Shown piece after piece: positions 21,086 to 33,132 of a stretch of 50,379 nt of DNA. This stretch comes from Bremia lactucae (taxonomy: Eukaryota; Oomycota; Peronosporomycetes; Peronosporales; Peronosporaceae): positions 947,192 through 997,570 of the forward strand of contig NC_090621.1 of the NCBI RefSeq assembly GCF_004359215.1. The letters are read 5' to 3'. Numbering within the stretch: the stretch's first letter is position 1; every line of letters starts with the position of its first letter. The translations under genes were made by a program, and so were the position numbers. The notes beneath the pieces were generated by a model. That model worked only from the letters and a program-made list of their open reading frames with translations, searched no databases and was not told the origin of the DNA.

Positions 21086-21760
21086 TTGGTTCCAGCGCTA
21101 ACATTAGCCAAATGGAGAGGGACCGTAAAACGTTGCAGTTTGCTCCCAAAAAGAACCCTGGTTGACCTCTACGGCAACCTAATTCGATGGTCAAGTATGA
21201 CCAACGAACGGTTTTTAACATCCAATGTTTGACTCATCCAGGCTTCACAAGCCCAGTGAGGACGAAATTAATCTTCATCGATGACTTTTCGGCATCGATG
21301 GCACGCTTGCAAAGATTACAACTCCTTGTTTCACGCTAAAAAACATTCATACAGTGTGCAAAGCGCAGGCTACGAAGCCTGGCTTAACAAACTTATTACA
21401 TTACGTGACCGCTTTAAAGCACGACCCGTAATCTGTGCACGCTATAAGCTGCACCGTTTGTTTAGAGAAGCAGGAAAACCTTGTCTCTCGTTTGGCGACC
21501 CATGTCCGTGCTGCTTTAAGGGTGTATTCTATGCACTAGGGAGGCGTACTTCCTTGAAGACCCTCATAGGAGGTCGTGCATCTCTTCGGAGATGCGCGAA
21601 GGAATTGATAAGCTACAATCATTTTACGAACGCGCGAAGCGCTCATTTTCCGATGAACCTTGAGCCAAAGAGTGGGATTTGTCAAACTTTTGGACGAGAC
21701 CCGGAACACGTCTGTCATTATTTAAAATCTCGTTCCCAATAATCGTGCGAGAGTGGATAC
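21086..21760 (+). pseudogene. Antisense ORF of the left inverted arm
   Basis: This ORF runs on the plus strand while the pol remnant beside it (24719 to 22036) is on the minus strand, so it has the same antisense position as in B. The longest frame is 21281-21742. Its motifs align with B: FRHRWHACK with LKHRWFRKQ, AGYEAWLNKL with MGRKAWLQKL, YKLHRLFREAG with YKLHRLSREAG, PCLSFGDPCPCC with PCLTWGDPCPCC. In the 24 codons from YKLH to the last Cys, 15 differ synonymously, 4 change the residue and 5 are identical. The upstream part (20918-21232, NLIRWSSMTNERF) is in another frame. Confidence 0.68.
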
Positions 21761-22035
21761 GTTTGCCATCGAACGAGACATTTCCGTCGGACCCACTCAC
21801 CTCGCGGTGGTTTGAGAAGCTTTCATGTCGAAAGCGCTTCTCACAGTTCGAGTCCACTAAATGTATGGGAAGGAGAAGGATGAATCGGGTTGAGCTTACT
21901 CAGTGGGCCCGATGTTTATCATCTTGACCAAAGTCGCGTTCTCCAGAATTTGCAGGAGGACGCTAATCATGAGCGTTCTCATCTTCGCAACTTAGTGTCG
22001 ACGGTCGACAAGGTTTATTGCGAACAATTCCAGAA

Positions 22036-23500
22036 TCAACACACGTTGCGGTCGTTGAATTGTTGAACGAACGAGCGCATCGTCGCTGACCCGAGACCAT
22101 CAGTCTTTGGCGAGTGCTGAATCATAGCTGAAGAAGCCTCGTACTGGTAGTAGGGGGTGGAGACGTTCGACGTAAACCTACGATGCTTGCACATCTTACG
22201 AGGCAGCTGAATCTTGTACGCATTGTCTTGGTGGCGCAGTTCACGAAACGGGCCAATATATTTGGGCAGTAACTTATTACTGCCCAAATTCGTTACTACA
22301 CGTTTAGATAGATTTACTGTAGACAGTAGGGCTAGTATTAACTTTAACTAAAAGAAAATTTAGACATTAATTTTATCCGAGTTCCGTTTCTGCCGGTCTA
22401 CTGCATCAGCGATGGAACGTGCACGAAACGGAACACTGCTTCTCGAGCCATCAGGTATTGTCCTGCTTAATCGGTTATGTCTTTTGTTTTCAATGCGCCC
22501 AGTGCGCACTGCAGATTATATGATTCCACACTTTAGCGAGAGCTTCATTGCTCTCAGTAGTATATTGTTATTGTCGATGCTGGGTAATTTAGCATTGTCA
22601 TTTTCAAGATCAGCAAAAGCGTTATTTCTGTCACTGAGTTTGTCTTCTACAATGTTGAGTAAATCAACGTTGATACCTTCGCATTGACTGGTGAGCCGAT
22701 GCCTAATGAGCAAAAGCAAGCGAGTCCTCCTCTTAGTTTAGAGTGACTTTCAAAACAGGGTGGCAAAGCATCGAATTGTTGGTGGCAAATTCTTAAATCG
22801 GAACGAGCCTATTCGAACTCGTAAAGGAGTCGACGCATCCTCGAGATTTTTCTTCGAGGACAAGATAATTTGTAAGTTCCTTCTGACAATTCGTTTCAAG
22901 AAGGTCATAAATTGACATTTTCAACTAGGTTTAAGCAATTTGAACACCGATCGTTTCACGGTAGCGTTTTGGCATAATTTCCAATTCCGCCGTGAGCAAA
23001 CATCTTGATCCCAAACTAGTTCACGGGGTAACCCATGGAGTCAAAACATTGTGTCAATAAAGACACGAGCACAGCCTTCGGCTGTGTTTGACTATGGAAC
23101 TGCAACAAGATGTACTATCTTGCTGAAACGGTCAACAAACACAAGGAAATCCAAAGACGAGGTTCATAGGTATGGACTGCCAACACTCATCCGGGACAGG
23201 CAGAGGCTGTAATGAAGCGCGGGATAAGCCTTGGGCTTGACCCGTTGACTAGCTTTGCAAGCACATCTGTACTTGCGGACGATATCATACTGGTGTGGCC
23301 ACTTGAAATCACAGGTTACCGTGAGAAAGGTTTATTACGTCCACGATGCTCACTTATTGGTGCATCGAGACATGCGGAATCGCATTCACTATGAGTGAGG
23401 ATGTAGACACGCGGTGTAACGCCAGATATGTCTTTATAATACAGCAAGCCATTGCGTGTTGCGTATCGAACAGATGGACCCCGATACAATTTTGACAATC
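22036..23500 (-). pseudogene. Left-arm integrase, fragmented
   Basis: Minus-strand pieces include the integrase end (NKLLPKYIGPFRELRHQDNA then IQLPRKM at 22287-22036). The segment near 22400-22500 is shared with 26980-27110 in the right arm. Parts of the core with LLYYKD and a PRVYI block lie near 23320-23500. Frames are too broken for a continuous domain. Confidence 0.65.
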
Positions 23501-23819
23501 CCTTTTATGGATGGTCGTGATGGATTTCTAAGATGGTCCATCAAACCTTTGAGAGCCTCATCTTCTTAATAGGCTCTAACGTCGTCAAATAACATTAATG
23601 ACAGAAAAAATATTGTTACAACAGTGAGCTGTTCAGCTGTTCATTTGCACAGCCGGCTCAAAATCAGGCCGGTGCGAAAGGAAATCAGCGACGGCATTAT
23701 ATCAACCTGGTTTATATTCCAAGGAGAACATTATTATAATCCGCGAAGGAAGACAATCATCTCGTTCATCTATGAGAGCGGTGTGCGCAAAGACGTTTTG
23801 TCCTAAAAGCCGTGAACGG

Positions 23820-24719
23820 TAAATCTCTTACGAGATAGAAAATCAAATTAGCTAGTGCGTATTTCATGGCGAGGAGATCCGTGTCATGCATTAGATAATA
23901 ACGCACAGCTTGTTGAAGCTGTCGCGTTTCAATGCAGACGACGCGCTATTAAATCTATATCGTACTGCATTAGCGTAAAGCCGATTGCAAAATCGCTGGC
24001 TCACAGACCGCCTGGCTTGGTCCGCAAATCGCCAATATTGATGGTGCATCAAGCTTCGCTTTATACCCTCAAATGAACGCTGACAATCAGCGTTCTAGGA
24101 CCATTTCACATTTTTCTTCAACAAAGAAGAAATATGTGCTGTCGCATCGGCCCAATTGCGGGAGTACTTATGCAAGTACGCCGCTATGCCGAGGAACTTT
24201 CGAAGTCCTTTTCCATCGACTGGCACAGTCCAGTCAGTGATGGTCATGATCTTTTCCGGATCAGGGCGAACACCATGTTTACCCACGATGCACCAAGAAG
24301 TGATATATCGTTTGCAGCAAATATGCACTTCTGGAGATTTGCATGCAACCTATGCGTGAGCATAAGAACGGTTCGGACGTGAGCTCGATGAGCTTAGCTT
24401 CCAAATATCCACTCATGGCTCTGAACAATATAAAAAAAAATTGGTGCAAATACCCGCACCGATCTCAACAGATCGGTTACACATCTGTTGAATGTTGCAG
24501 GGACATTACCAAGCCCCTGTGGCACAACTCGTTACTTCCAAAGCACTCCGCTTGGTATACTTACTGCTACTTTGTTCACGCATGGGTATCTGATAAAATC
24601 CACCCATCAGATCCATGGACGAAAAGAAGATACTTTTTGACATTCCCTCAATAATTACGTATTTTCTCGGTTGAGCCGGTACCGTTGCAGCGTTCGATAT
24701 GTTGAGCGCGTGCACAATC
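23820..24719 (-). pseudogene. Left-arm reverse transcriptase and RNase H
   Basis: The frame 24715-24506 starts MHALNISNAATVPAQP and includes FFSSMDLMGGFYQIPMRE, RT motif A. The frame 24328-24095 has GVRPDPEKIMTITDWTVP and LRKFLGIAAYLHKYSRNW, the RT to RNase H connection. Around 23850-23960 the reverse strand reads LLAMKYA, the start of RNase H. The YxDD segment between them is lost or in a broken frame. Confidence 0.8.
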
Positions 24720-24790
24720 TGTCACCCATATACGCGTGAAGCACTAGGAAGGTAGCGGATTGTGCACGCGCTCAATAAATTGAACGCTGC
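24687..24790. repeat. Centre of the large inverted repeat
   Basis: Left arm 24687-24719 and right arm 24758-24790 are reverse complements at 30 of 33 positions, around a 38-bp spacer (24720-24757). Both arms encode the same RT start (VHALNxxNAA) on opposite strands, so this is the axis of the 21090-28480 inverted pair. Confidence 0.92.
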
Positions 24791-25790
24791 ACCAATATTA
24801 GCTCAAACGCCGATAGCAGGAAAAGACATGGTATGTCAAAGAGTACCATCTTCTTGTCAATATATCTGATGGATGGATTCTATCATCCTTATGCGTGAAG
24901 AGGATATTCAATGCCCCTGCAACATCGAAGATGTGTAACCAATCTGTCAACAATAGTGTGGGATTTCGAACCGAGATATTTTGATGACGCCTTCGTTCAT
25001 AAAAGCCACGAGTCAAAAGTCGGACGTTGAAGTGCATCGTTCCCACGTCCGAAAGGTTCGTGCATTTACGCGTGAGCATAAGTTGCATGCCAACTTCACG
25101 AAGTGTATACTCGCTGCAAGCGAAACACCACTTATTGAGTGCATGTCGGTAAATACGGTGCACGCCCTGATCCGTAAGCGATCAAGGCGATCACCGAGTA
25201 ACCTGTGCCAGTCGATTTAAAGAAGCCTCGAAGGTTTCTCGGCTTGGCGGCCCGTACTTACATAAGCACTCCCGAAGTTGTGCCGAAATGACAGTACATC
25301 TTTCTTCTTCGTTAAAGAAATGTAAAGTTGTCATAGAGCGATGATTGTCAGCATTACTATGAGGGTGTCAAGCAAAGGTTGATGCAATTGCCTATCTTGG
25401 CGATTGCGGACCAAGGCAGATGATTTCATGCGGTCTGTGACGCAAGCTATTTTGCAATCGGCTGTGCGTTAATGTAATATGACACAGACGGTGCAAAGCG
25501 CGTCGTCTCCTATCAATCGCGTCATCTATAACCAGCTGAATGCAATTGCCCAGTGTATGACGAGGAGCGCATTGCCATGAAATATACACTGGATAAATTT
25601 AAGGTCAATCTCTTGAAAGATTGACCGATCAGTGTTTATACGAGCCATGCGGCCGTAAAAAGTTCACTCATCGCAAAAAAATGGCGAGATAGTTACCTTC
25701 CTTTCTTGAAGCATAAATTCTCCGTGGAATTAAAACCAGGACGACTAAACGTCGTCGCTGATCCCTTATTTGTGTCGGCACGTTTTTTTT
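24758..25790 (+). pseudogene. Right-arm reverse transcriptase and RNase H
   Basis: The plus strand starts IVHALNKLNAAPILAQTPIA and later reads DVEVHRSHVRKVRAFTREHK then LHANFTKCILAASETPLIEC (24981-25220), the palm and connection of gypsy RT. RNase H begins near 25545 (YDEERIAMKYTLDKFKVNL) and continues to the LKPGRLNVVADPL block near 25740. Several stops interrupt it. Confidence 0.8.
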
Positions 25791-25989
25791 GAGCCGGTGG
25801 TGGAAAAAATTAAAAGTGAGCATGAGCCTAACGCTGCAGCAATATGTGTTTTGACATGAACATTACTTGACGATAGAAGAGCCTATCAAGAAGGCAAGAC
25901 TCTAAAAGCTTTGATGAATTTCCTTAGAAATCCATCACAACAATTCTTAAAAGGATGGTCATAATCGTATCGATTCTAAACAGATCAAT

Positions 25990-27470
25990 ACAAAACACGC
26001 AATGATTACTGTATTACACAGGTATTGCAGGCGACACATTTCATTTCGCATTCCCACCCATAATATTCTGCGTTTACACATCTTGTATCAGTACCAATAT
26101 GTGGCTATCGTGGACATGAGAAATTTATCTCACGATAACCAAAATTTCTACTGACCACCCCAGTTTATATCCATTCGCAAGCTCTTACGTGCTTGCGAAG
26201 TTTGTCAAAGGTTGAAGCCCAGTGCTTGATTCTGTACTCCGTTAAAACCTCTGCCTGTTCCGGCAGAGTGTTGGCAGTCCGTATTTATGAAATTCGTCTT
26301 CGAATTCCCGAAGGCACCCACAAGAAAATGGTATTGTTGCGTTTGTTGTCGTTCCAGCTAAATCGTACATCTTGCTGCAGTCCCGGAGTCGATCACAGCT
26401 AAAGGCTGTGCTGATGTCTTTGTTGACACGATATTTCGACTCCGTGGATTAACCCGTGAGCTGGTCTCAGGTTGAGACCCCTGGTTCAAGGCGGGGTTCC
26501 GGCATTTTGTGTTCAGATAGATACTTGGAACACAGTTAAAAATGTCAACTTTTGACAATCCAGAAAAAATGGCCAGACTTATCCTCGAAGAAATACATCG
26601 CGGAATCGTCTATTCACTTACGAGTTGAAGCGAGTTCTTGCCGATGGCAGGATTTGCCATCAGCAATTCGGTGCATGCATCATCAAAGCATACACCACTT
26701 TTCGTGAACGGCTGATGCCAACCACGTATACCCGCCTAGTTTTAAAGTGACTCCTATTCAAGTGGGAGAGGTACTCACCCGAGCAAAGAACAATCTAGCT
26801 CTTTCTCATCCTGCATTGAATCTACGGTCAATGCGAAGGATATCAATGTTGAGTCAATTAACATTGAAGGGGACATACTCAATAATAGCGATCAGGTTAT
26901 AGCTGACTTTGATGACGATGCTGAAATACTCAGCATCGATAACAACAATATTAGTGCGAACAAAATTACTCACGATAGAGGACAATGACATTTCCGCAGT
27001 GCGCACCGGGCGCACTGAAAACAAAACCAAAATCGAGTCAGCAGGAGAATTCCTGCAGGCTTCATAGGCAGTGATCCGTTTCGTACAGGATTCAATTGCT
27101 CATGCGATTGACCGGCAAATCCGGGACTCTGGCAAAACTTAATAATAAACATTCCATTAACTAATGCTAAAGATGTAATCCTACTGTCTACGGTAAATCT
27201 ATTATACAGGTAGAGACAAATGCGGCACTAATTAAATTACGGCTCAGGTACATCGGCCCGTTTCGTGAACAGCACCGCAAAGACAATGCGTGCACGATCG
27301 AGCTGCCTCGTAGGATGCGTACGCATCCTACGCATTATGTCGGGCGTTTCTGCCCATGCCATCAAAACGAGGCTTCTTCCAGTTCCTGAATAAACTGGCA
27401 TGGTCTAAGACATCCGCTAAAGACTGATGGCCCCAGGACGGAGACTGGCTCTCACAAACCAGAAGCTTGA
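25990..27470 (+). pseudogene. Right-arm integrase
   Basis: Pieces of the core are visible near 26270-26560 (segment before HLAAVPES, then FVDTIF-type and FKAGFRHF-type blocks in broken frames). VEFAIxNSVHAS is degraded near 26650-26700, and the C-terminus lies at 27180-27380 around the cgtaggatgcgt palindrome. No frame is open for more than about 70 codons. Confidence 0.65.
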
Positions 27471-27479
27471 CTACACCCT

Positions 27480-28810
27480 TCTAAATTGACGAACTGCCAC
27501 CAGTCCGTCTTGAAGGGACTGATGTGTCCGTTCATTTGCCAGTTGATCAACCGCAACTTGCGCACAGTTATGCAACTGTTCACACGAAATACCGTCGACC
27601 GTCATCGCTAAATCGCGACGATGTGATCTTTCGTGATCGACCTCCACCCATAAATGCCGATGGACGTGATCCTGGTCACGTGATGACTCGGGTTCGACGA
27701 ATGAGTAGAACACGGTTTTTCCTGCTCCTCCACATCCCTTGACGGATTCGAGTAGTGAGAATCGTTCTCTAGTCGAACGCTCCTTGAACCAGCGCAAGGT
27801 GAAGGTGGTTCGATCGTTGGCGAGGTTTATCCACCCTGGCATAATAAATGGCAACCTCGTTCCCAACTAATGATAGATGTCCCAGGTTTCGTTCGACAAT
27901 ACGACAAGAAGACCCATCCTCTTACTCAGAGGATCCTTTGCAGAACGAGCGCTTCCCGAACTCGTAAAGGATTGGAGGTTCTCAATCCCTTCGCGCATCT
28001 CGCAAGAGATGGGCGTCCTCGAATAATAATTTTTAAGGGAGTATGACTCATGGGGCATGACAAGACAGCAGCATGAGTCCACCACGAGAAGCAAGGCAAG
28101 CCTGCCTCTCTGGACACGCGGTTAAGCTTGTAGCGTGCACCGACTACAGTCCGTCTTTCGAACAGGTCACGAAAAGCATTCAGTTTGTCAAGTCAGGCGT
28201 CGCAGCCTAGGCTTTGCACAGTCTGTACAAATGATTCCAAAACTTGGAATTAAGGAGTGACATCCTTCGCCCGCTGCATGTGAAGCCTCGATACCGGAAA
28301 GTGATTGATGAAGAGTTCTGTTTCGTCCTCACCAGACTTGTGAAGGCTGGATGAGTTGAATTACGAGCGGTCGTTTTTCATACCTTACCAACGAGTTATG
28401 TTGCCCTAAGAGGGCAACCAATGTTTATTTCGGGAGCGAACCGCAACGGATTGCGGTTCACCTCCTGTTGGTTCATGTTAACGTTCACGCTTACATTACT
28501 CTCGGAGAGATCAAAAGGATCACTCTGTCCCTTGCGATGCATGCTAGCACCACCAGTAATATGTTGGTCTATACATTTAATTTAAAAATACTTAGACGTA
28601 AAGCAAATAACAAAGCGACCTTGACGATCACTTCGTTTTTGGTAATGCATTCTGACATCAAAAGACCTATCATCCTGGTGATGCATTCTGAAATTGCCAG
28701 AGCTGTCAAAGTCCATGGATTCACCACCAGATAACATCCCACCGAGAGGCCCGAAGATTAAACAACACTGTTGTCGCCTCTTTAGTTGTCACGTAGGTTT
28801 TAACTAACTC
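27480..28810 (-). pseudogene. Antisense ORF remnant of the right arm
   Basis: The minus strand reads ARYKLNRVSREAGLPCFSW at about 28130-28070. It then loses the GDPCPCC block to a frameshift, with a Cys-rich VDSCCCLV in the shifted frame. Downstream residues (MREGIENLQSF, RVREAL) parallel the RRCAKELISY and FTNARSA blocks of the left-arm copy. 28241-28810 is the N-terminal side, shared with 16480-17070. Confidence 0.6.
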
Positions 28811-28819
28811 GGCCCCGAA

Positions 28820-30119
28820 TGAACAGGATGCCTTCACTATAGCCAACGGGTGAAGCCTAGCCCTTCATTCCGTGCACCACTTTAACCTCTACCACTTCCG
28901 GCAGAGTGTTGGCAGTCCGTATCTTTGTCTTCGGATTTCCCGAAGACGACCACAAAAACAATGGAAATCTTATTTTTTTAGACAGATTCAGCAAGATGGT
29001 ACATCTTGCTGCGGTACCAGAGTCGATTACGGCTCCGGGTTGTGCCCCTCTCTTTATCGACACGGTATTTAAACTCAATGGGTTACCCCGTGAGTTGGTT
29101 CCGGATAGATATCCAAGATCACGGCGGAGTTCTGGCAATCCGTGTTCCGATCTCTCGAAACACGGCTGACTACGTCAACATCCGATCACCCGGAAACGGA
29201 TGGTCAAACAGACCGCGTAAATCGCGTCCTCAAAAAGAGATATTTCGTGGTTACGTCCTATCGTATCCGATTTGGAGCGAGTTTTTACCGATGGTCGAAT
29301 TCGCCATCAATAACTCAGTGCATGCGTCTACAACGCATACACCGTTCTTCGTGAGTGGCTTACGCCATCCTCGCATACCAACCCAATTAGAGGGATCCTC
29401 TATCTTAGGGGGGGGGGGGGACTTGCACGAGCAAAACCATTTCTGGCTCGTGCTCATCACGCGTCAAAGTAAACAACGACGTGAGTGATGTCGATGTCGA
29501 AGAAATCGACATCGAAGACGAGAATGATCTCATGGCAGTACGCACGAAGCGTACTGAAAAAGACACAACAAATGAGCCAGCAGAAGAATTTCTGCTAACT
29601 TGAGAATCAATAATCCGTTTCGTTCAGGAATCTATTGCTTACGCAGTGGACCGACAGAAACGGAAGGCAGACGAACATGGAAGAGCAAATGTTCATTTAT
29701 TCAAAATTAATGATCAAGTGCTACTCTCTACGGTAAACTTACCTAAGCGATTAGTCACTAATGTGGGTAGGAGTAAACTACTACCCAAGTTTATTGGTCC
29801 TTTCTGGGTACTGCGTCACAGAGGCAGTGCGTGCACAATAGAATTGCCACGAAGGATGCGAACGCATCCTACGTTTTACGTTGGTCGGCTCCGCCCCTCC
29901 CATCAGTACGCAACTTCTTCCAAGGACGGATTTGACCACCCTTTTGAAGAATCCCCGAAAGATTTTTGTGATCGCGAACCAGATCCTCATGTTGAACCTG
30001 AAATTTCTCATGCCGGTTCCGGATATCCTCGAAACTACGATGAACTGACGACAGCACATCGCGAACAGCATGATATTTCCGCCCTCTTCGAACGGTCTTC
30101 CAACAGATCGATATGGTGA
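28820..30119 (+). pseudogene. Element B' integrase
   Basis: Frames 28906-29169 and 29142-29354 give the core (LDRFSKMVHLAAVPESITAP, FIDTVFKLNGLPRELVPDR, TDGQTDRVNRVL). The frame 29646-30119 gives the C-terminal part, identical to element B. A TGA at 29601-29603 closes the frame where element B has CGA, and a 13-G run at 29408-29420 shifts it earlier. Confidence 0.88.
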
Positions 30120-30710
30120 GCCTGCACCGTCTGCCCCAACGAGCGACGCTTGCCGCGCTCGAGGTCAAGTCCCTCCTCCAAATCATGGAGGAACTGGTCC
30201 ATTTGTCGATCCTCGACATTAGATCCGACTTACGGTTCGGATTTAATGTTCCCTCCTCCACCACAACCATTGGTGGATTCCCACGGTGGTCACCGTGTCC
30301 TTGTGGAACGTATCCAGAATTACCGTGATGTGAAGGGGCAGCGAACAAGTTATCTTGTTCGCTGGCGCGGTTATCCACCTTCACATGACAGCTGGGAGCC
30401 TCGCTCCCAGCTGGTTGCTGCCGTTGAGGGCCTCGTCCGTCAGAATGACGTAACTCTCCGATGGTTCAGAAGGCCCATCGGAAAACATGCGCCCCTGGCG
30501 CTTGTAAATCGATTGCAAAATGTCAATCGCATCAGGCATCTCAATAGAGATGCGAGCCCTTTTTCAAGGGCAAAGAAAGGGAATAGACATCCCCTTTTAC
30601 CCTCTTCGAGTTGTCTACACAACACGGACAGGGATCACCCCACGTGAGGCATGGAAGCCCAGCCTCACGTGACAACCGATGCAATTTATACTTTGCACCG
30701 GTTGGAGTTC
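29602..30710 (+). repeat. 1109-bp tract with no difference from 17858-18966
   Basis: Partner of the tract in element B. The boundaries are a T/C difference at 29601 and a G/T difference at 30711. Confidence 0.9.
30150..30647 (+). pseudogene. Element B' chromodomain region
   Basis: Identical in sequence to 18406-18903, including YLVRWRGYPPSHDSWEPRSQ. The whole frame lies inside the 1109-bp identical tract. Confidence 0.88.
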
Positions 30711-31580
30711 GTTTCTCAAATTTAACGCGATTCGCGTTAAGTTTTTGAAGCCAGGCTTCGCGTCCAATGTCTTTGACATTGCGAATGAACGCGCTCCAGG
30801 CTTGCATCAGCGAGACTTTATCTCGCATATTATTCCCACTACACCATCGATGCTTAAGAAAAGCATCGGGATAGAAATCTTTCTCAGCGCGAAAGTTCTT
30901 CGCGCTGGGATCAAGGCCATGTAACTTTGTCGCAATAAAGAAAGGATATTTATTGTGAGGAGTAATTTTTCCAGACAAGCTATTGATTAGCCGTTCTGGC
31001 AAAAGCCACAACTTGATATCAGGGGCGAGACGAGACAGTTTAGTTACTGTCTTCACTCTCCTGAGTGGTACCCACTGAAGCAGGGGTACCACAAGAACTT
31101 TTATTACGATGGCTTACGCCATCGTCATCACCTTGCACAGAAACAGGTGCAGGTGACCGTACGGGAGACAGAACAAGTGATGAGAAATTATCCTCATCGT
31201 CGGAACCAAATAGACTATTTACTCGTCGATCAGAATGAGCCTTCTCATTCGAAGGCTCATTGTCAGCCGCCAGACGTCTATGAGGCGACTGTTCTATTCT
31301 CCCCGAGTCGGCAATTTTGTCCGACTCGCATTCGTAGTCGACCTCCAAAGAGGGGTCGTATTCACGTGGTGAATCACCACGTGCATCCGCAACATTTAGT
31401 GTTGCGCGAGTGGCAGATACTACGGCAGACATTCCGTCTGCCATAAGAAGTAACAGTGCGTCACCGTGGCTGCACGAACCGCAGCCGAAGGCGCAGCACT
31501 GTCAACACCCCGCATGAGTTTGTTCTTCGTGCGACAGAATTTAAAATGATGGTTCTGACCAATCTACATCGTTTTTTTAA
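30541..31580 (-). pseudogene. Antisense ORF of element B', broken
   Basis: The frame 31092-30541 (183 codons) is open across WLLPERLINSLSG, FRAEKDFYPDAFLKHRW, MQAWSAFIRNV, YKLHRLSREAG and GDPCPCC, so it spans the point where element B has a 2-bp deletion. Upstream the frame 31444-31040 carries VDYECESDK and SLFGSDDEDN. A net 4-bp difference near 31040 separates the two frames. The start region has an early TAG (near 31570) and a 1-bp deletion near 31465. The two copies are broken at different places, which implies an intact ancestor. Confidence 0.72.
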
Positions 31581-31636
31581 TTAAGAGGTCACATAGTGAC
31601 CACTCCATTCAATGACAGTCAGAGTGATTGTCGTTT

Positions 31637-31649
31637 AAGGTAGGGGTGA
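31637..31649 (+). other. Polypurine tract of element B'
   Basis: AAGGTAGGGGTGA adjoins the LTR start. It carries one T interruption compared with the tract at 19887. Confidence 0.75.
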
Positions 31650-32103
31650 TGTAACGAGATGTATCGTTACCTGAAATTAACACTTAAACGTTGTTGATTG
31701 ATATATCATCTAAAAGGTAGATAATATTTGGAGGATATTACTTTAAATAGTAATGTTCAGAAATCTTATCCATAAATAGCTATAGGCCATTATATCTATT
31801 TATCCCGCAGACTAATGAACTAAAGATGTAAACAAAAGAGAGAGACCGATAAAGATAAGATAAGATTTCAATTGCATGTTTAGTATTAGTTAATAATTAA
31901 GTTAAAGTTAACAGATAGAGAGAAGAGATACTTAAATATATTAATACAGTTTTCATTTAACCCTCTTTAAGCTAACTCCCTTTAGGAGAAGTCTTTCTTT
32001 GCACGTACTATTTTACGTGAATTAACGTAAGGCACCACTCGCAACTGAAGCAGTGCGAGGTGGACTTGTACTGCAATAGTACAAGTCGTAGTGCCCCGTT
32101 ACA
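31650..32103 (+). repeat. Family-1 LTR (3' LTR of element B')
   Basis: 454 bp, TGTAACGAGA to CCCCGTTACA. It contains the same internal blocks as the LTR at 19900-20347, with several differences. Confidence 0.9.
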
Positions 32104-32639
32104 TGTTGAGCTTTCGGGAAGTAGCCGCTTGACAAGGAAGCCTTCATTGTGAATTCTTGAAGATTGGACCAAGTAATCAACGCGCTAAGAGATGCTACGT
32201 AAGCCCGTAAATGAAAAGGAGCCCTGGCGTAATGCCAATTTGTGGTGTCGAATCCTCCACGCCGCTGGGCTAAGCATGTTTTAAGGAACGTGGTCGCTTT
32301 TTGGTAGACCCTTGAATCTGAACGGACAGGAACCTGCTCGAGCCTTTCGAACGCGTAGATAACTTGACTTATTCAGGTAATTACCGGACGCTATCTTCAG
32401 ACGTCGTGTCGACATCGATGGGCGAGCAATGGCCGGATGTACTATTAAGCGCCTTGTCTACATTAGAGCTGCTGTGTAAAAGACCCATATAACTCAGTGT
32501 TTATTGTCAAAAGCTGCAGCTGTGGTTTCGTTACCTAGAAAATTGGAGAAGTCCAGGCTGAAGATTTGAGGCAGAGCACGGCTATTGAGTTCGTCTTGCG
32601 GTACTCGGCAATGATGCACGCACGAGACGCTCGTAAGAG
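32104..32639. other. Unassigned interval
   Basis: No ORF of note and no repeat block recognised on either strand. The right part may be the lost RNase H end of the adjacent minus-strand RT scrap. Confidence 0.45.
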
Positions 32640-33132
32640 CGGTATGGAGACTTATTAGTAACTTTCAAAGTCACTTGACATCGACTGGAACTGGCTATGC
32701 GGTGATTGCCTTGATCTTTCGGGATCAGGGCGCACGCCGTATTTACCAACGATGCACCCAAGAAGTGGTATTTCGCTTGCAGCGACTATACACTTCTTGA
32801 GATTGCATACAACTTATGCTTTCGCATAAGTGTAAGAATCTGACAAACGTGAGTTTTATGAACTTCCACGTCCGTCTTACCGTCCATGGCCCGGCTATGG
32901 ACGAATACATCGTCAGAATAACTCGGTGCGAATTCTCGCACGGTCTCAACAGATTTGTTACACATCTGTTGAATGTTGCAGGGGCGTTACTAAGCCCCTG
33001 AGGCATCACTAGCCATTCCCAGAGCATCCCACTGGGGGTGCTCACTGCTGTGTACGGGATGTCCCGTTCACGCATAAGGATTTGATAGAACCCATCCATC
33101 AGATCCATAGAAGAAAAGATNAGCATAATCAC
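32640..33132 (-). pseudogene. Gypsy reverse transcriptase scrap
   Basis: The frame 33132-32743 reads IFSSMDLMDGFYQILMRERD, then IPYTAVSTPSGMLWEWLVM and PQGLSNAPATFNRCVTNLLR, RT motifs A and B in good condition. The reading continues in other frames to about 32640 (GCIVGKYGVRPDPER). It stops abruptly at an ambiguous base (33121) and no further pol sequence lies to its right. Confidence 0.88.

Larger units (their letters stand above)
21090..24719 (-). mobile_element. Left arm of an inverted pair of gypsy pol regions
   Basis: In minus sense the order is RT (from the VHALN-type block), RNase H, integrase, antisense ORF. The right arm (24758-28480) has the same order on the plus strand, starting at the same RT codon. 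The arms are diverged and each is full of stops. No LTR, gag or protease is present in either arm. Confidence 0.85.
24758..28480 (+). mobile_element. Right arm of the inverted pair of gypsy pol regions
   Basis: Plus-strand order RT, RNase H, integrase, then antisense ORF on the minus strand. It runs without an LTR into the unit that becomes element B'. Copy length (about 3.7 kb) is close to the left arm (about 3.6 kb). Confidence 0.83.
28810..32103 (+). mobile_element. Element B': second copy of element B
   Basis: Same content and order as 17070-20347: integrase, chromodomain, antisense ORF, polypurine tract, LTR. Identity is complete over 29602-30710 and lower on both sides. The homology also extends left to about 28241, across the junction with the antisense-ORF remnant. 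Confidence 0.87.
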
